This document shows, piece after piece, positions 1 through 11,330 of a stretch of DNA of 64,000 bases. The stretch is from Thuidium tamariscinum. Its lineage: Eukaryota; Streptophyta; Bryopsida; Hypnales; Thuidiaceae. Where the stretch lies: assembly GCA_947034885.2 (NCBI GenBank), contig OX344757.2, positions 4,526,001 through 4,590,000 on the forward strand. The letters are read 5' to 3'. Positions within the stretch are counted from its first letter, which is position 1; each line of letters opens with the position of its first letter. The position numbers and the translations under genes were made by a program. The notes beneath the pieces were generated by a model. That model ran no database searches, was not told the origin of the DNA, and saw only the letters and a list, made by a program, of their open reading frames with translations.

Positions 1-491
1 GTGACTGATTAGGTTGTGCATTGCTTGTCTTAGTACATCAATATGAATATACAAATTTCCAATGATGATCTCATTTCAATATCAACAACTACTTCAATTT
101 TATATTATTCAGGTTCCATTGACATTGGTAGAGATTTCAAGATTTCAAATGTATTATTATTACTATCAAAGACCATTTCAATTTGAGACATCTTATTGTT
201 GGAGAATTTTCAATTTAGGCAACTAGGGTTACTTCTCCTCACAAGTCATATAGTCTTCACCAATGTCAATTGTGTGTTTGTTTTGAACAAAATTGGAGAG
301 TGCTGTGTACATCGCAGTTCCTTAAAGCTATAACTCAAAAATCAAGTGGGAAATAGAATGGGAGGCACAATGTGACACCAACAATGATATGTACTCTTGT
401 TAAAATTGTCACACAAGCATGTGCTCAAATATTTAAACCTAACAAAATAGTAGGGGATGAGGATAACATCATTGTCATTGACAATATAGAA
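1..491. other. AT-rich flank, no gene seen
   Basis: I see no coding potential, RNA gene or repeat boundary here. The stretch ends at the AGAA target duplication of the first TIR element. Confidence 0.5.
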
Positions 492-1217
492 GGGTAGTTG
501 CAAGAAAGGCCTCCCACTTTTTGTCTCGATTGTGTTTTTCCTTTGGGAGTACTGTTTAATTAAAAAAATAATTTTTTAAAAATGTGAAAAATATGTTTAG
601 TGCATATACCTTTAAGAAGAAGGTACCCTATGAAGGAAAAGTGTAGGAAAATTTTCTAACTAGGTGAACTAGAAAAGTGCAAATTCTCATAAAAAAGGGT
701 ACTTTCACATTTTAATTTGTAAAAAATAGGAAAATCAATTTTAAAAAAAACAACTAAAAATTGGAAATTTGGGAAGGATTGATGATGATGAGATCTCACC
801 AAGAGAATTATTTTGAAACCATTTTCGATGTTCAAAATGGTAAGCGCAAGGGGCCCCTATTTGCATCAATGTAGAGGACATAAAATAATGTTTTTTAAGA
901 ATATGTTTGGTCAACTCATAAATCTTTAGTGTATAAATGGACCTCACAAATTTCAAGTCTATATCATTAATTTTGGATACTCCACAGTACTAAAAAGCCC
1001 TAAATTGCAAAGTGTGACAAATTAGGTAAATTAAAATTTAATTAAAAAATGATTTTTGGAAATTTCTGAAAAATAAGAAACTTCTTTACTATCAAGTTGG
1101 TCATCTTCAATAAAAATTTCAGGTACATTGGATTAATACCCCAAAAGTTATAACCAATGGCACAAAAGTTACTTCTATTGTGACGCCAAAAAGGACAGCC
1201 CTTTCTTGCAATCACCC
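492..1217 (+). mobile_element. TIR element, family 1 (4-bp TSD), copy 1
   Basis: A 726-bp element begins GGGTAGTTGCAAG and ends CTTGCAATCACCC, which are imperfect inverted repeats. It is flanked on both sides by AGAA, a 4-bp target duplication (488-491 and 1218-1221). There is no long ORF, so it is non-autonomous. The interior matches the copies at 13461, 14957, 35555 and 38032 in the same orientation. Confidence 0.85.
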
Positions 1218-1221
1218 AGAA

Positions 1222-1816
1222 GAAGATCGGACATGTCTTGTTGACTTGTGAGGAAGCAATGGTAGTTAAGAACCTAAAGCCCGAAGTGCTCTTAGATGTA
1301 TATTCCGATTGCTTGTGGACACCCTAACTTCTATAATAATTTGTTTCCCTAAATTTCATTAGTCTAGTTCATAGCATATAGTCAGAATGGGGTTCACTAC
1401 CACCTTTAAGAACGTTAATAGCCAATGACAATTTGCCACGTGTATTATTTGTGATAATTAATATAATAACATTTTGAAGTTCACATTTTCTCACAATAGG
1501 CGGTACTTGCCTACCCCCCCCAGAGAATTAAAAGTTTTCTAGATATATATAAATCTAGAATACCACTTTCAGAATTTTTGTTTCCAAAAAGAGAGATTTT
1601 GTGTACCTACTTGACTACTTCAGTTGAAAAAGAAAAAACATATCATGCAATAACTTTTTAGTTATGCAATTAAAATTATAAAAATTGTTGGGCCTTAAAA
1701 ATAATCCTTATATACACATTGTGTGAAAATTTTAAGAAAAATAATGAAAATTGCATTCATAACGGATTGCCTCAAATCTCCATGTTACCCCAAAATATAG
1801 CTTGGTTCTTTAAGGG
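1222..1816. other. AT-rich spacer, no gene seen
   Basis: This lies between two transposon copies. It contains a C-run near 1515 and no convincing ORF. Confidence 0.45.
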
Positions 1817-1820
1817 TTAA

Positions 1821-2752
1821 CCTCTAAACCCCTAAACAACGTTTTCACCAAAAAAATGCTCCAGAACTGCCATTTCTAATACAAGAGCACAATTTTTTTT
1901 TAAAACACATTTTGGCTCATGTAACCATAGGATCTTGTAGTAAGGTGGTTTGTTAACATGTGGAAAAAATTTCAGAAATTTCCACCGTATAGATTGCAAG
2001 ATATAAGCATTTGAATTGACAAAAACTGTTTCTTTATCCTTGCAAAAATCCGGGCAACTGCACTTCACAAGGTCACATTTGTGTGAAAAAAAAATTCAAA
2101 ATGGTGGTTACTCTTTGAATTCATACTTCAATGCAAGTTGGCTACATTCTCAAAATTTTTTAAACCATTTGGAATTGTACAACATATAGGAAAAAATAAG
2201 TAAGTAGAAAGAAGTACAAAATGAGCCAAAATACTAAATTGTGAACATTTTATTCCTGGAATTGAAAATTTTCAATCCCAATGGTTAAAATATTGTAATA
2301 AACAATCTACACCTTTCATTTTTATTTTTTTCCAAAAATATGAAAAATAGAATTAAATGAAGGATCTCAAACTTTTTTTGTACTGTACAGATTCTGTAAC
2401 TGGCCGCAAACTACCCCAAACTCAAAATCTTCATAACTTTTGACTCATTGATTGGAATGGATTGATTCAAAGCTTCCCATGTCTGTATAAACCTAAAGAA
2501 TCAATTTGAAATTTCACTTTTCAAAAAAAAAAATTTCAGCTGCCCGGGCTGCCCGCCGAGCAAACAAAGTGACATATCATGCCATAACTTTTTATCCACA
2601 AAGTCAAAAGTTATGAGAATTGTTGGGCCTTACAGCTACTCTTTGGACACACATTGTATCAAAATTTCAAAGAAAAAAACAACAAACTCCATCCGTAGTG
2701 AGCTGCCCAAAAAATTTATAATCTCAAAAAACGTTGTTCAGGGGTTTAGGGG
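1821..2752 (+). mobile_element. TTAA-flanked TIR element, family 2, copy A
   Basis: A 932-bp element is bounded by TTAA on both sides (1817-1820 and 2753-2756). The left end reads CCTCTAAACCCCTAAACAAC. The right end, reverse complemented, reads CCCCTAAACCCCTGAACAAC, so these are near-perfect terminal inverted repeats. TTAA duplication with a CCC start is the signature of piggyBac-like elements, though Sola3-type elements also use TTAA. There is no transposase ORF. Near the right end is a marker, GCCCGGGCTGCCCG, shared with the copy at 56816. Confidence 0.85.
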
Positions 2753-3084
2753 TTAAATTTTGTATAATATTAAACATGAGATAAATTGGGGCATAGAGTT
2801 GGGACTTTAATCATTACATTGAAGTTCCAAGTTCCGCATTTGATATTTTTATTCACATTTCGCAACATAAGAGAATTTGGATTTTAACTTGAACCACAAC
2901 TTGAGAATTGGAACTAACGATGTAGACATGTAGTATGAAATATCTTTAACTCAAATTTGAAATTTCACACTTGAAAGGTTCGAAAGGATCATATGTATAT
3001 ACATCATACAAATTCACAAAAAGTTACAAATTCTAAATTTATGTCAACCTCAAAAGTAGTCTACAATTCTTCATGTTCATTTTC

Positions 3085-3685
3085 GGGTGATTGCAAGAAA
3101 CACTTGTCCTTTTTTTTGTCCCCTTGACCTTTAGTAGGTAGTTTTTTGCTCATAACTTTTGCATATTTTGTTCATTTCACTTGAAACTTGAAATGAAGGT
3201 GCCTACAGAAGTTTTACATTTTGTGTAATTTTTTCAATTTTTTCAAAATTATTTTATTATTTTTAAATTGCCCCCGATTGGGTGTCTACTTTGGCCATTT
3301 TGGGGGGTTTTAGTCCAATTTTTGACCCAAAAATGCAAACTATGAGCTGAAAATTGGCATGCAAGGACCTCACCTACAGTTACACAAGACCACAAAGATA
3401 TTTTTTGAAAATACTATAATGTTCAACCTCCACATGTCGTCAAAGTGGCTGACTTTGCGCAAGTGTAGAGAATAGAATTAATTTTTTCCAAAGATGAAAT
3501 TTGTTGGAAAAGAAAGACCTTTACTTGGAGGAATAATGGATTTTGAATTTTGAATTTTTGAATTTTTTTACTATTTTTACCAAATTAGTGAAAAAAGAGC
3601 TATTTTCATTGTATTTTTCATTGTCTATAACATTTAGAGAAATTTTTTCTTAGGTCTGAATTTCAAGAAACATAATGAATAGTGA
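3085..3685 (-). mobile_element. TIR element, family 1, truncated copy
   Basis: The start GGGTGATTGCAAGAAACAC is intact. The interior follows the 9230-9921 copy (read in reverse) until about 3685 and then stops matching. The far terminal repeat is missing and the foldback region follows, so the copy was truncated there. Confidence 0.7.
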
Positions 3686-3795
3686 GAGTACATTTTAGAC
3701 AAGAATCTATGTAGATATCAATTTCAGGAAGTTCTTGATTTTAGGTGTCGTTACCCGTATGGAAAATTCCAAGATGCGGAATGATCCATTGCAGC

Positions 3796-4847
3796 CATAC
3801 ACTGAGCCTTGGGTGCAGATTTAGAAGTCTCATGCTTGCAGACGAGAGGCAGTTCGCAACTGTTTATGAGTAAAGAATTCTTGCACTATTTCTTGCAATT
3901 GCCGAAGTTTGGAACAGAAGCGACTCCAATCATTCAAGCTTGGACTTGGTTTTCATCAGCTAACAGTTGATTCTTACAGACTGTTCTTGACGTCAATTTT
4001 GTTCCACTGGCGTCATTCAGAGTGCCAAAATAGTGACATTCAAAAACAACAATCTCTAAAAACCTGAAAGCATTTGGGATACCAGATTCATGCCTGTCTG
4101 GAATTCAAAGAGCCAATGTCATGAATGTCCACCAACAATATCAATTTCTTTTGTAAAATTTGTGAAAATTCAGGGGGTTTTCAAGGTGGGTACCTAAACT
4201 GCCAAATCTGTATCAGTCCTGGTTTCCAGAGCTTTGTGCAACTAAATGTCACAATGTTGGCGCTTTGAATCTCTCCAATTTAACTGATGCTGAATGGAAC
4301 AAAACTAACGATTCTTTTTGCGCGTTTTATGGCGCAATTTGGGGATGGAAAATGCCACTATTATGATCACATTTGTATTGTTCGTTACAAGATCAACAGA
4401 CGAAGACAAAGCTCTGGAAACCAGGACTGATATAGATTTGGCAGTTTAGGTACCCACCTTGAAAAACTCCTGAATTTTCACAAATTTTACAAAAGAAATT
4501 GATATTGTTGGTGGGCATTCGTGACATTGGCTCTTTGAATTCCAGACAAGCATGAATCTGGTATCCCAAATGCTTTCAAGTTTTTAGAACTTTTTGTTTT
4601 TGAATGTCACTATTTTGGCACGCTGAATTACGCCAGTGGAACAAAATTGACGTCAAGAACAGTCTGTAAGAATCAACTGTTAGCTGATGAAAACCAAGTC
4701 CAAGCTTGAATGATTGGAGTCGCTTCTGTTCCAAACTTCGGCTATTGCAAGAAATAGTGCAAGAATTCTTTTCTCATAAACAGTTGCGAAGTGCCTCTCG
4801 TTTGTAAGCATGAGACTTCTAAATTTGCACCCAAGGCTCAGTGTATG
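3796..4847. repeat. Large foldback: 441-bp inverted arms around a 170-bp loop
   Basis: The left arm 3796-4236 and the right arm 4407-4847 are inverted copies of equal length, about 95% identical by eye, separated by 4237-4406. The outer ends read CATACACTGAGCCTTGGG and its complement. The inner ends read CCAGAGCTTTG and CAAAGCTCTGG. A transcript across it would fold into a very long hairpin. It could be a foldback transposon or a hairpin-siRNA locus. I see no protein in it. Confidence 0.9.
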
Positions 4848-4963
4848 ATGCTAAATGTAACAAAACTAACGACTCTTCCTGCGCGTTTTATGGCACAATT
4901 TGGGGATGGAAAATGACTATTGTGAACACATTTGTATTGTACGTTACAAGATCAACAGACGCT
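4286..4963 (+). repeat. Direct repeat of the foldback loop outside the right arm
   Basis: The loop segment 4286-4402 (starting GATGCTGAATGGAACAAAAC) is repeated in direct orientation at 4847-4963, immediately after the right arm. Both copies share the marker GCGCGTTTTATGGC followed by CAATTTGGGGATGGAAAATG, with about 10% substitutions. The order is therefore arm, loop, inverted arm, loop again. Confidence 0.85.
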
Positions 4964-7459
4964 CAGCTCAAGCGCATAAATTCTTCACGAATTATAACAT
5001 TGTTTTTAAGGAATAGAGTATTGAATTTAGTACACAATTGCAAATCAGTGGCCCTACTGTGTTGGTGCAGGAATAGATCTTTAAACTGCCTGCTTTTTCG
5101 TTTTGTATCACAATCCCTGCGATTCTACAGTCCGAGGCATGTGGAATGGTATTAGAACTTGAAAATAAGGCTTCTGTTTCCAGAAAATCTAATGGCTTTT
5201 TCGAATTTAGGCTTGCCCACTATCAAAAATTATATTAAACCTCAAAACCATGCAAACAATCTTACAATCATGATAATCAATAGACAATCACGAAACTTTG
5301 TGAACAATGTGAACGGTACCAATTTCAAGGTTTCTGTTCTCATGAGAGAAAACAGAGGAGAAGATTCTTAACGAGACATTCTTACTTCACACGCTTGAGT
5401 TTTGGATCACCATTATTAGCGAAACTTGTACGTAACTTGGCATTGAAGTTGAGAAAAGTTCGTCAATTGTATGAATTTGTGAAACCCTACATGTATTTAG
5501 GGGTTTAGGATTTAGATGCCATTTGCTGAATTTCACCAGATTGGCACCCTTAAACCCTAAACCCTAAAACCCTAAAACCCTGTCCAAGAGCCTCAGATTT
5601 CCATCTATCCTACATTTCTCGGCTCTGGGCACGTGAATTTCACAACCATGGTGCTCTAAAAATTTTCTTTTTAACGAATTTGACATTCTTGTTTTCATGG
5701 TCAGTCACTCTTCCAGTCCGTCCAACTTTGGACTCGAGACCGAATCCCTCTGGCCGCTGCAGGTAGATTCTAGAGCAGCAATTTCGCACACGCACAATCG
5801 GTGTCCATGTTACGCACATCCTCTCTGAATTTCATGATCGAACTTGAATTTCACGATTTCAGAGGAAAATTTGCAGTTCGGAACTGCCTTCAATTCCAGG
5901 AGATTCCTGCCGGGACTTGGCTTTGGGTTTTAGTGTAAATGAAGGTCCTAGCTATAACATTGTCGCTCACGCTTCCACTTCACAATGAATTTGCTCACGC
6001 TTCCGATCACGCAGGCCTGCATTAATTCAAGGCGAAGAAATCGGGCGCTTTATAGTAGCCAGGAAGAAATTGAATTGCTTCCACTTCTGCTCACGATTGT
6101 GTAATTAAATGAAGTTCTACTGAATTCTCGTCAATGCCATTTTGGAGGCTATGATTTGGAGATCAGAAGGATCATGAGATTTTATAAACATTCAATTAAG
6201 TTACATTGCCTTTTGCGGCTAGTTGTCAGCAGATTGACACGTGAATTTTTGTGCAGTGATTCCTACTCACTCCTTCAAGCCGATTCCTTCAACTGGGTAT
6301 GAGTAACTTTCGTACTACTCGACTTATGTCTGTAGGTAAGGTAAGGTATTTTACATCTCAAGCAATTTTCTTTGTATTTTTTAAGAATATTTTATTATTG
6401 GTAAACAGCCCTGGATTGATGACACACTCACCAATTTGAGTTTTTTTTTAAAACGTCAGTTTCAGATTCAAATGTAAGCAAATTACGACCTGAAAATTGG
6501 GAACTGAGGTCATCTTCTACTTACATTCAGGTTGTCAAAGAGATTTTTACAAATATCAAATTTTCTGTAGATCTTCAAATGCACTCAAACTGCTCTAACT
6601 TCCTTTGTATGAGTGTAAAGATTACAAGTTTTTCTCATTTGATTAAGATGTGATTATTTGACTAAAATCTCCTTCAAGCTGGAAACAATGTACAATTTTC
6701 ATTTATTTTTTCCTATTTTTTTCTTCCGATCCTCTAATATACAATATGCAATTTGACAACTTGATGCCAAGAGTGGATTTTCAGTATTCACAGATTCATT
6801 TCAATAACACCATCCCAAACACCTACTGTAGTAAGAACATCAACCTCGGTCCAAGGACAAGTTGGTTAAATCGTGGAATTTATTCGTTTTAGTACCATCT
6901 GAATCATTCGCTTACAAAACGTCAAGGAGCACTGATTGAAGGTCAAACTCCTAAACTACAAAATCTTCCATGATTTTCAAACAAATTTCTGATGCTCAGA
7001 ACATCTGCATTCTGAGTTTCTGTCTCACATATTATTTAGTAATACTTGATTCTCTGTCAGCCATCGGAGACTTGATCCCATTTCAGTTTAATAACATGAT
7101 TGGCGGATATGTTGAACATTTCAACCTGCCAATACGATTAACGATGCTTTCTGGAGTAGGTTTGCATTCCTCCGTACATTTCCCAGTACAATCAACTCGA
7201 AAACATAAATTATATTTTCGAGGACCTCACTTGCTGTACGGAGTTCAAATCATTCATATATTCAGGTGTTTGCTGATCTGATGGTCGGAGCAAAGATAGC
7301 ACCCAAATAGTAGTTAGTATCTCTTTCGAAAGCTCCAGCCCACGCTTTCAAAAAAAGGGTGCCGATTGATCCCTGATGTGGTTGACGACTAGGATTTGAT
7401 TTGGAAACCTGGCTGCAGGACTCAGTAATTCAATTGAGAAGCAACTTGGGTAGCTATAA
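4964..7459. other. Intergenic, somewhat less AT-rich, no gene assigned
   Basis: Only short open frames occur here, and none is recognisable or joined by convincing splice sites. Part of 6340-6730 resembles the interior of family 1 in a degraded state. A telomere-like tract lies at 5548-5581. Confidence 0.4.
5548..5581. repeat. Interstitial telomere-like tract (CCCTAAA type)
   Basis: Four consecutive CCCTAAA or CCCTAAAA units match the plant telomere repeat on the complementary strand. The tract is too short to be a chromosome end. Confidence 0.7.
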
Positions 7460-7730
7460 GGTAGGTACACCCAAAAGCGCCACTTATTCATACTGAGCCT
7501 AGTTCCTGCTATTAATGAGTTCAAATTTGTATGTAGTCTTGGTGGCAAGTGAAAGCATGTTCCAACGCACCAAAGAACGCAGGATTTGGATACTGTATGC
7601 AAAAGTTATTAATAGTCAAAGTCTGTTTCTGAAAGCGCCATCTACAGGTTGTGAACATGACTAATTTTGGAAATGTATGCGCACTATAGATGGCGCTTTT
7701 AGAAACAGGGCGCTTTTGGGTGTACCCACC
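7460..7730 (+). mobile_element. TIR element, family 3 (Harbinger-like), first of an inverted pair
   Basis: This 271-bp element starts GGTAGGTACACCCAAAAGCG and ends with the inverted form CGCTTTTGGGTGTACCCACC. The flanks are TAA on the left and TCA on the right, compatible with a decayed 3-bp TWA-type duplication as made by PIF/Harbinger elements. It is non-coding and related in inverted orientation to 7847-8114. Confidence 0.7.
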
Positions 7731-7846
7731 TCACTGATTTGTTGAATAGTGGGCACAAATTTGCAGGAATTCATATCTTAAGTTAGGTTGTTTATTTGCT
7801 TGGTTTGTTTGTTACAATGAGATCTTTTAAACTGTGCCTCACCTAA

Positions 7847-8114
7847 GGTAAGTACACTCAAAAGTGCCACGTTCCTAAAAGTGCCATCTACATTTCTACA
7901 GTGTACATACATTTCCAAAATCAGTCATGTTTATAGACTATAGATGGCACTTTCAAAAACAAACTTTAATTGTCAATAACTTTTGCATATGGTATCCAAA
8001 TCTTGTGTTTTTTGGTGCATTGGAACATGCAACAAGAGTGCTTGAAAATCTGAACAAGCTAATAACAAGAACTAGGCACAATATGAATAAGTGGCGCTTT
8101 TGAGTGTACCCACC
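7847..8114 (-). mobile_element. TIR element, family 3, second of the inverted pair
   Basis: This 268-bp element starts GGTAAGTACACTCAAAAGTG and ends GCGCTTTTGAGTGTACCCACC's inverted form. The flanks are TAA and TTA. Its interior is the reverse complement of the neighbouring copy, including the marker GGTGCATTGGAACATGC. Confidence 0.7.
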
Positions 8115-8630
8115 TTATAAGCATTTGTGATGCCTGGGCTTTGTTTCATGATGTTTGGACCTTTGGTGTGAAAGTTATTGAAATATGAAATTTTTATGAA
8201 TGTATCTACCAAAGGGAATTTTAGAAAAAATATTATTTTATTTCCTCTACATGCCCGTCTATATGCATGCAAAAAGGTCTCCCTTATGCATGCACTTATG
8301 AATATTTAGATAATTTTTTAGTGGAATCTCTTCACTATAAAGTTCTCCCAAATTTTCAATTTTTGGTTTCTTTGAAAATTCTTCTCCCTATTTTATACAA
8401 ATTAAAACGTTGAAGGACCTAAATTCATGAAATTTTGCACTTTTCTAATTCTCCTACTTAAAGAATTTCTTTCTGTTTTTCCTTCCTTGGGTATCGTGTC
8501 TTTAAAGATGTAGACATTAATTTTTTTTTCATTTAAAAAATATGTTTTTCTAATTATAAAGTACTCCCCAAAAAATCATGAGTATTGTGCAAAAAGCTAT
8601 AAAAATTGGATAGTGTTTCTTGCAATTACC
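8115..8630 (-). mobile_element. TIR element, family 1, truncated copy
   Basis: This stretch ends GTGTTTCTTGCAATTACC, the terminal repeat of family 1. Its interior matches the distal half of 21849-22584. The other terminus is missing where it abuts the family 3 element. Confidence 0.6.
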
Positions 8631-8782
8631 TTGAAATGTATACTATTATTACATTGAAGAAAGAAAAATCTACCTTTGAATTAGTGGTCACTTCTAGAAC
8701 AAGGTCATTCATCCCCTTAATGTCGATAGTACCAATTTGTGGCTTTAGGATCTAACCAGAAGGTGAGTTGGATAGAGATTAA

Positions 8783-10441
8783 GCTCTAAAGGTTTTTCAC
8801 TATGTTTTCACCAAAAACGCTCCAAAATTGCGATTGCTAATACAAGTACAAAATTTTAGAAATAAAATATTTTTTGACACATGTAACCATAACATCTTGT
8901 AGTAAGGTGGTTTGAAAAGATGTGGAAAAAATTTCAAAAATTTTCACTGCGTAGATTGCAAGATATTAACATTTGAATTGGCCAAAATCCTTTTTTTATC
9001 CCTATGAAAATTTGGGCAATTGCACTTCACAAGGTCACATTTGTATGAAAAAATGTTTAAAATGGTGGTAACCCTTTGAATTCATCTATTAATGCAAGTT
9101 GGCTACATGCGCAAAAAATTTCAAATCATTCGGAATTGTACAACATATAGGAAAAAAAATAGTAAGCATAATAAAGTAGAAAATACTTCAATATACTAAA
9201 TTCTAAACAATTTATTTATGGATTGTTGCAAGAATTTCAAAATGGCCTATTTCAATGAACCCTGTGACTTTTGGAATAAATTTTTTTAAGTAAAATAAAT
9301 ATGAATAATTTGAAGAGCAATGAGAATATTGTGTCCCTTAAAATTCAGACCTAAAAAAACTTAACTCTAAAAGTTATGCACAAAAAAAGCACAATGAAAA
9401 TACAATGAAAATAGACACTTTGATGTTTGATTTTTAAAACATAATTCAAAAATTCAAAAAAAAAATCCATTTTTTTCTAACCTTAAGATGCTTCTCTTCA
9501 ATCACTTTCATCTTTGAGAAAAATATTTTGTGTTCTCTACAAGTGTACCTTGGTATTGCACTTTGAGCACATGCGGAAGGTGGACAATTTAATATTTTAA
9601 AAAATTTCTTTGCAATCTTGTGTAACTTTATCGAATTTCTTTGCATGCCAATTTTGAGTTTAAAATTTGCATTTTTAGATTAAAAAAATTGGACTAAAAC
9701 CCCTCAAAATGGCTAAGGTAGACATCCAATCGGAGGCTATTTAAAAATAGTAAAATAATTTTAAATTTAAAAAAAAATTACATTATCTCTAGAACTTTTA
9801 TGTGTACCTTCATCTCAAGTTTTGTATGAATTAAACAAACAACACAAAATTTATGTGTAAAAAATCACATGTCCAAGGCCAAGGGGACAAAGAATAGGAC
9901 AAAAGTTTCTTGCAATCATCCTCATGGAAATGAAAAATGCCAATCCCAATGGTTATATAATATTGTAATAAGAAATCTTCTCCCAATGTGTTTTTTTAAG
10001 AATATTAAAAATTGAATCAAATAAAGAATACTTTTCAAACTTTTTTTGAAAAGTAGATATTCCATAACTTACCACAAACTATCCCGAACTAAAACTCCTC
10101 ATAATTTCTGACTCATTGATAAAAATAGAATGATTAAAAGCTTTCCATTTAGATATAATTTAATAAATCAATTTTAATTTTTTATTTCATAAAAAATAGA
10201 ATTTTAAAGAATTCTTTTTAGCTACTTGGTTTGCTCGCTGAATAAAGAAAACAACATATCATGCTATAAAAGTTTTAACCATGTAGTCAAAAGTTATGAA
10301 ATTTTTTGTGCCTTAGAGCTAATTCTGGGGAAAACGTTTTGTGAAAATTTCAAAGAAAAACAAATAAACTTCCTTCATAATGAGTTGCCTAAAATCGACG
10401 TGTTGCAAAAAAACATTGTTTACTGTTCAGGGCTTTAAGGG
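8783..10441 (+). mobile_element. TTAA-flanked TIR element, family 2, copy B, interrupted
   Basis: TTAA lies on both sides (8779-8782 and 10442-10445). The left end is GCTCTAAAGG and the right end CTTTAAGGG, divergent forms of the CCCCTAAAG terminus. Without the inserted family 1 element (9230-9921) and its 4-bp duplication the length is 963 bp, matching intact copies at 1821 and 56816. Confidence 0.85.
9230..9921 (-). mobile_element. TIR element, family 1, nested inside a family 2 element
   Basis: This 692-bp element has ends GGATTGTTGCAAG and CTTGCAATCATCC, flanked by TTAT and TCAT (a 4-bp duplication with one change). The uninterrupted host site is visible at about 57248-57260, so the insertion point is clear. 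Family 1 was therefore active after this family 2 copy had inserted. Confidence 0.85.
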
Positions 10442-10445
10442 TTAA

Positions 10446-11330
10446 AAGTGATTTTTTCATCCATTTTTTTCTTGTTGGCCTTTCATGGAGGATTATGAAG
10501 AGTACCTAATTGAGTTTAAATAGTCTTGCTAGTATTTGTCTTTACATGAATTAGAAACTGTTTGTAAAAAAACCAGACTACAAAATATGCCACATTGGCA
10601 TATTTTAGTGTATTTGAGAAGTCGCTATTCCTTGCTCTAAATCTCAAAAAATTTCCACAAAAATGATATTTTTGAGTTTGAGCCCAACTAACAGAATGGG
10701 GTTCATCTACTTTAGTTTCTACTCCAATTTGAATTTTGAAAAAATTCCTAAAATTCAAATTATTATTGCCATTTGAACTTTGAATGTATTTTCATTGTCT
10801 ATTAAATCCTAATTATAGAATGATATGGAAATTCAATTTATACTATGATGTTGGTCAATGTAATATACGCACATGTCATGGTGAAATTTTCAAATTTTTT
10901 GAAATAATCTCCATTTGATGTGACTTTTCTTCATTTCTTTTTCAAAAATTCTCAAGAAATTCAATTGTCCACAAAAAAGTCTAAAAACTTTGTGATGTAA
11001 AGAAGACATGTAATTTCATCCCTAAAAAATAAAAATAAAAGTCTTCATACATATCTAGTTCAAAAAGGCAACAAAATGAGTGATGTGCAATGAGGCTCGA
11101 AATTAGTGGTCACAGGCCCGTCCGGTCGCTTATAAAGCAGATTAGCAGAGTCGGTTTTGGAGCACCCTAGCTTCCAGGAGTTTTACCTTGCAAGGCTCTT
11201 CCAACTACAGTAGGGGACATGAGAACCTCGCAAGCAAGCAGCGAACCGCTTTCATTGCCAATAATGCAAACCCGAAAGTTCACCGCCAAGTGCAATTAAT
11301 TAGGAAAAAAAACCCACAGAAAGAGCCCCA
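10446..11330. other. AT-rich spacer, no gene seen
   Basis: Nothing recognisable. From about 11090 the base composition shifts sharply towards GC, at the approach to the tandem array. Confidence 0.4.

Noticed and set aside
6970..7281. A 103-codon plus-strand frame
   Set aside because: Composition is typical of random AT-rich sequence, with no known motif and no promoter or splice context.
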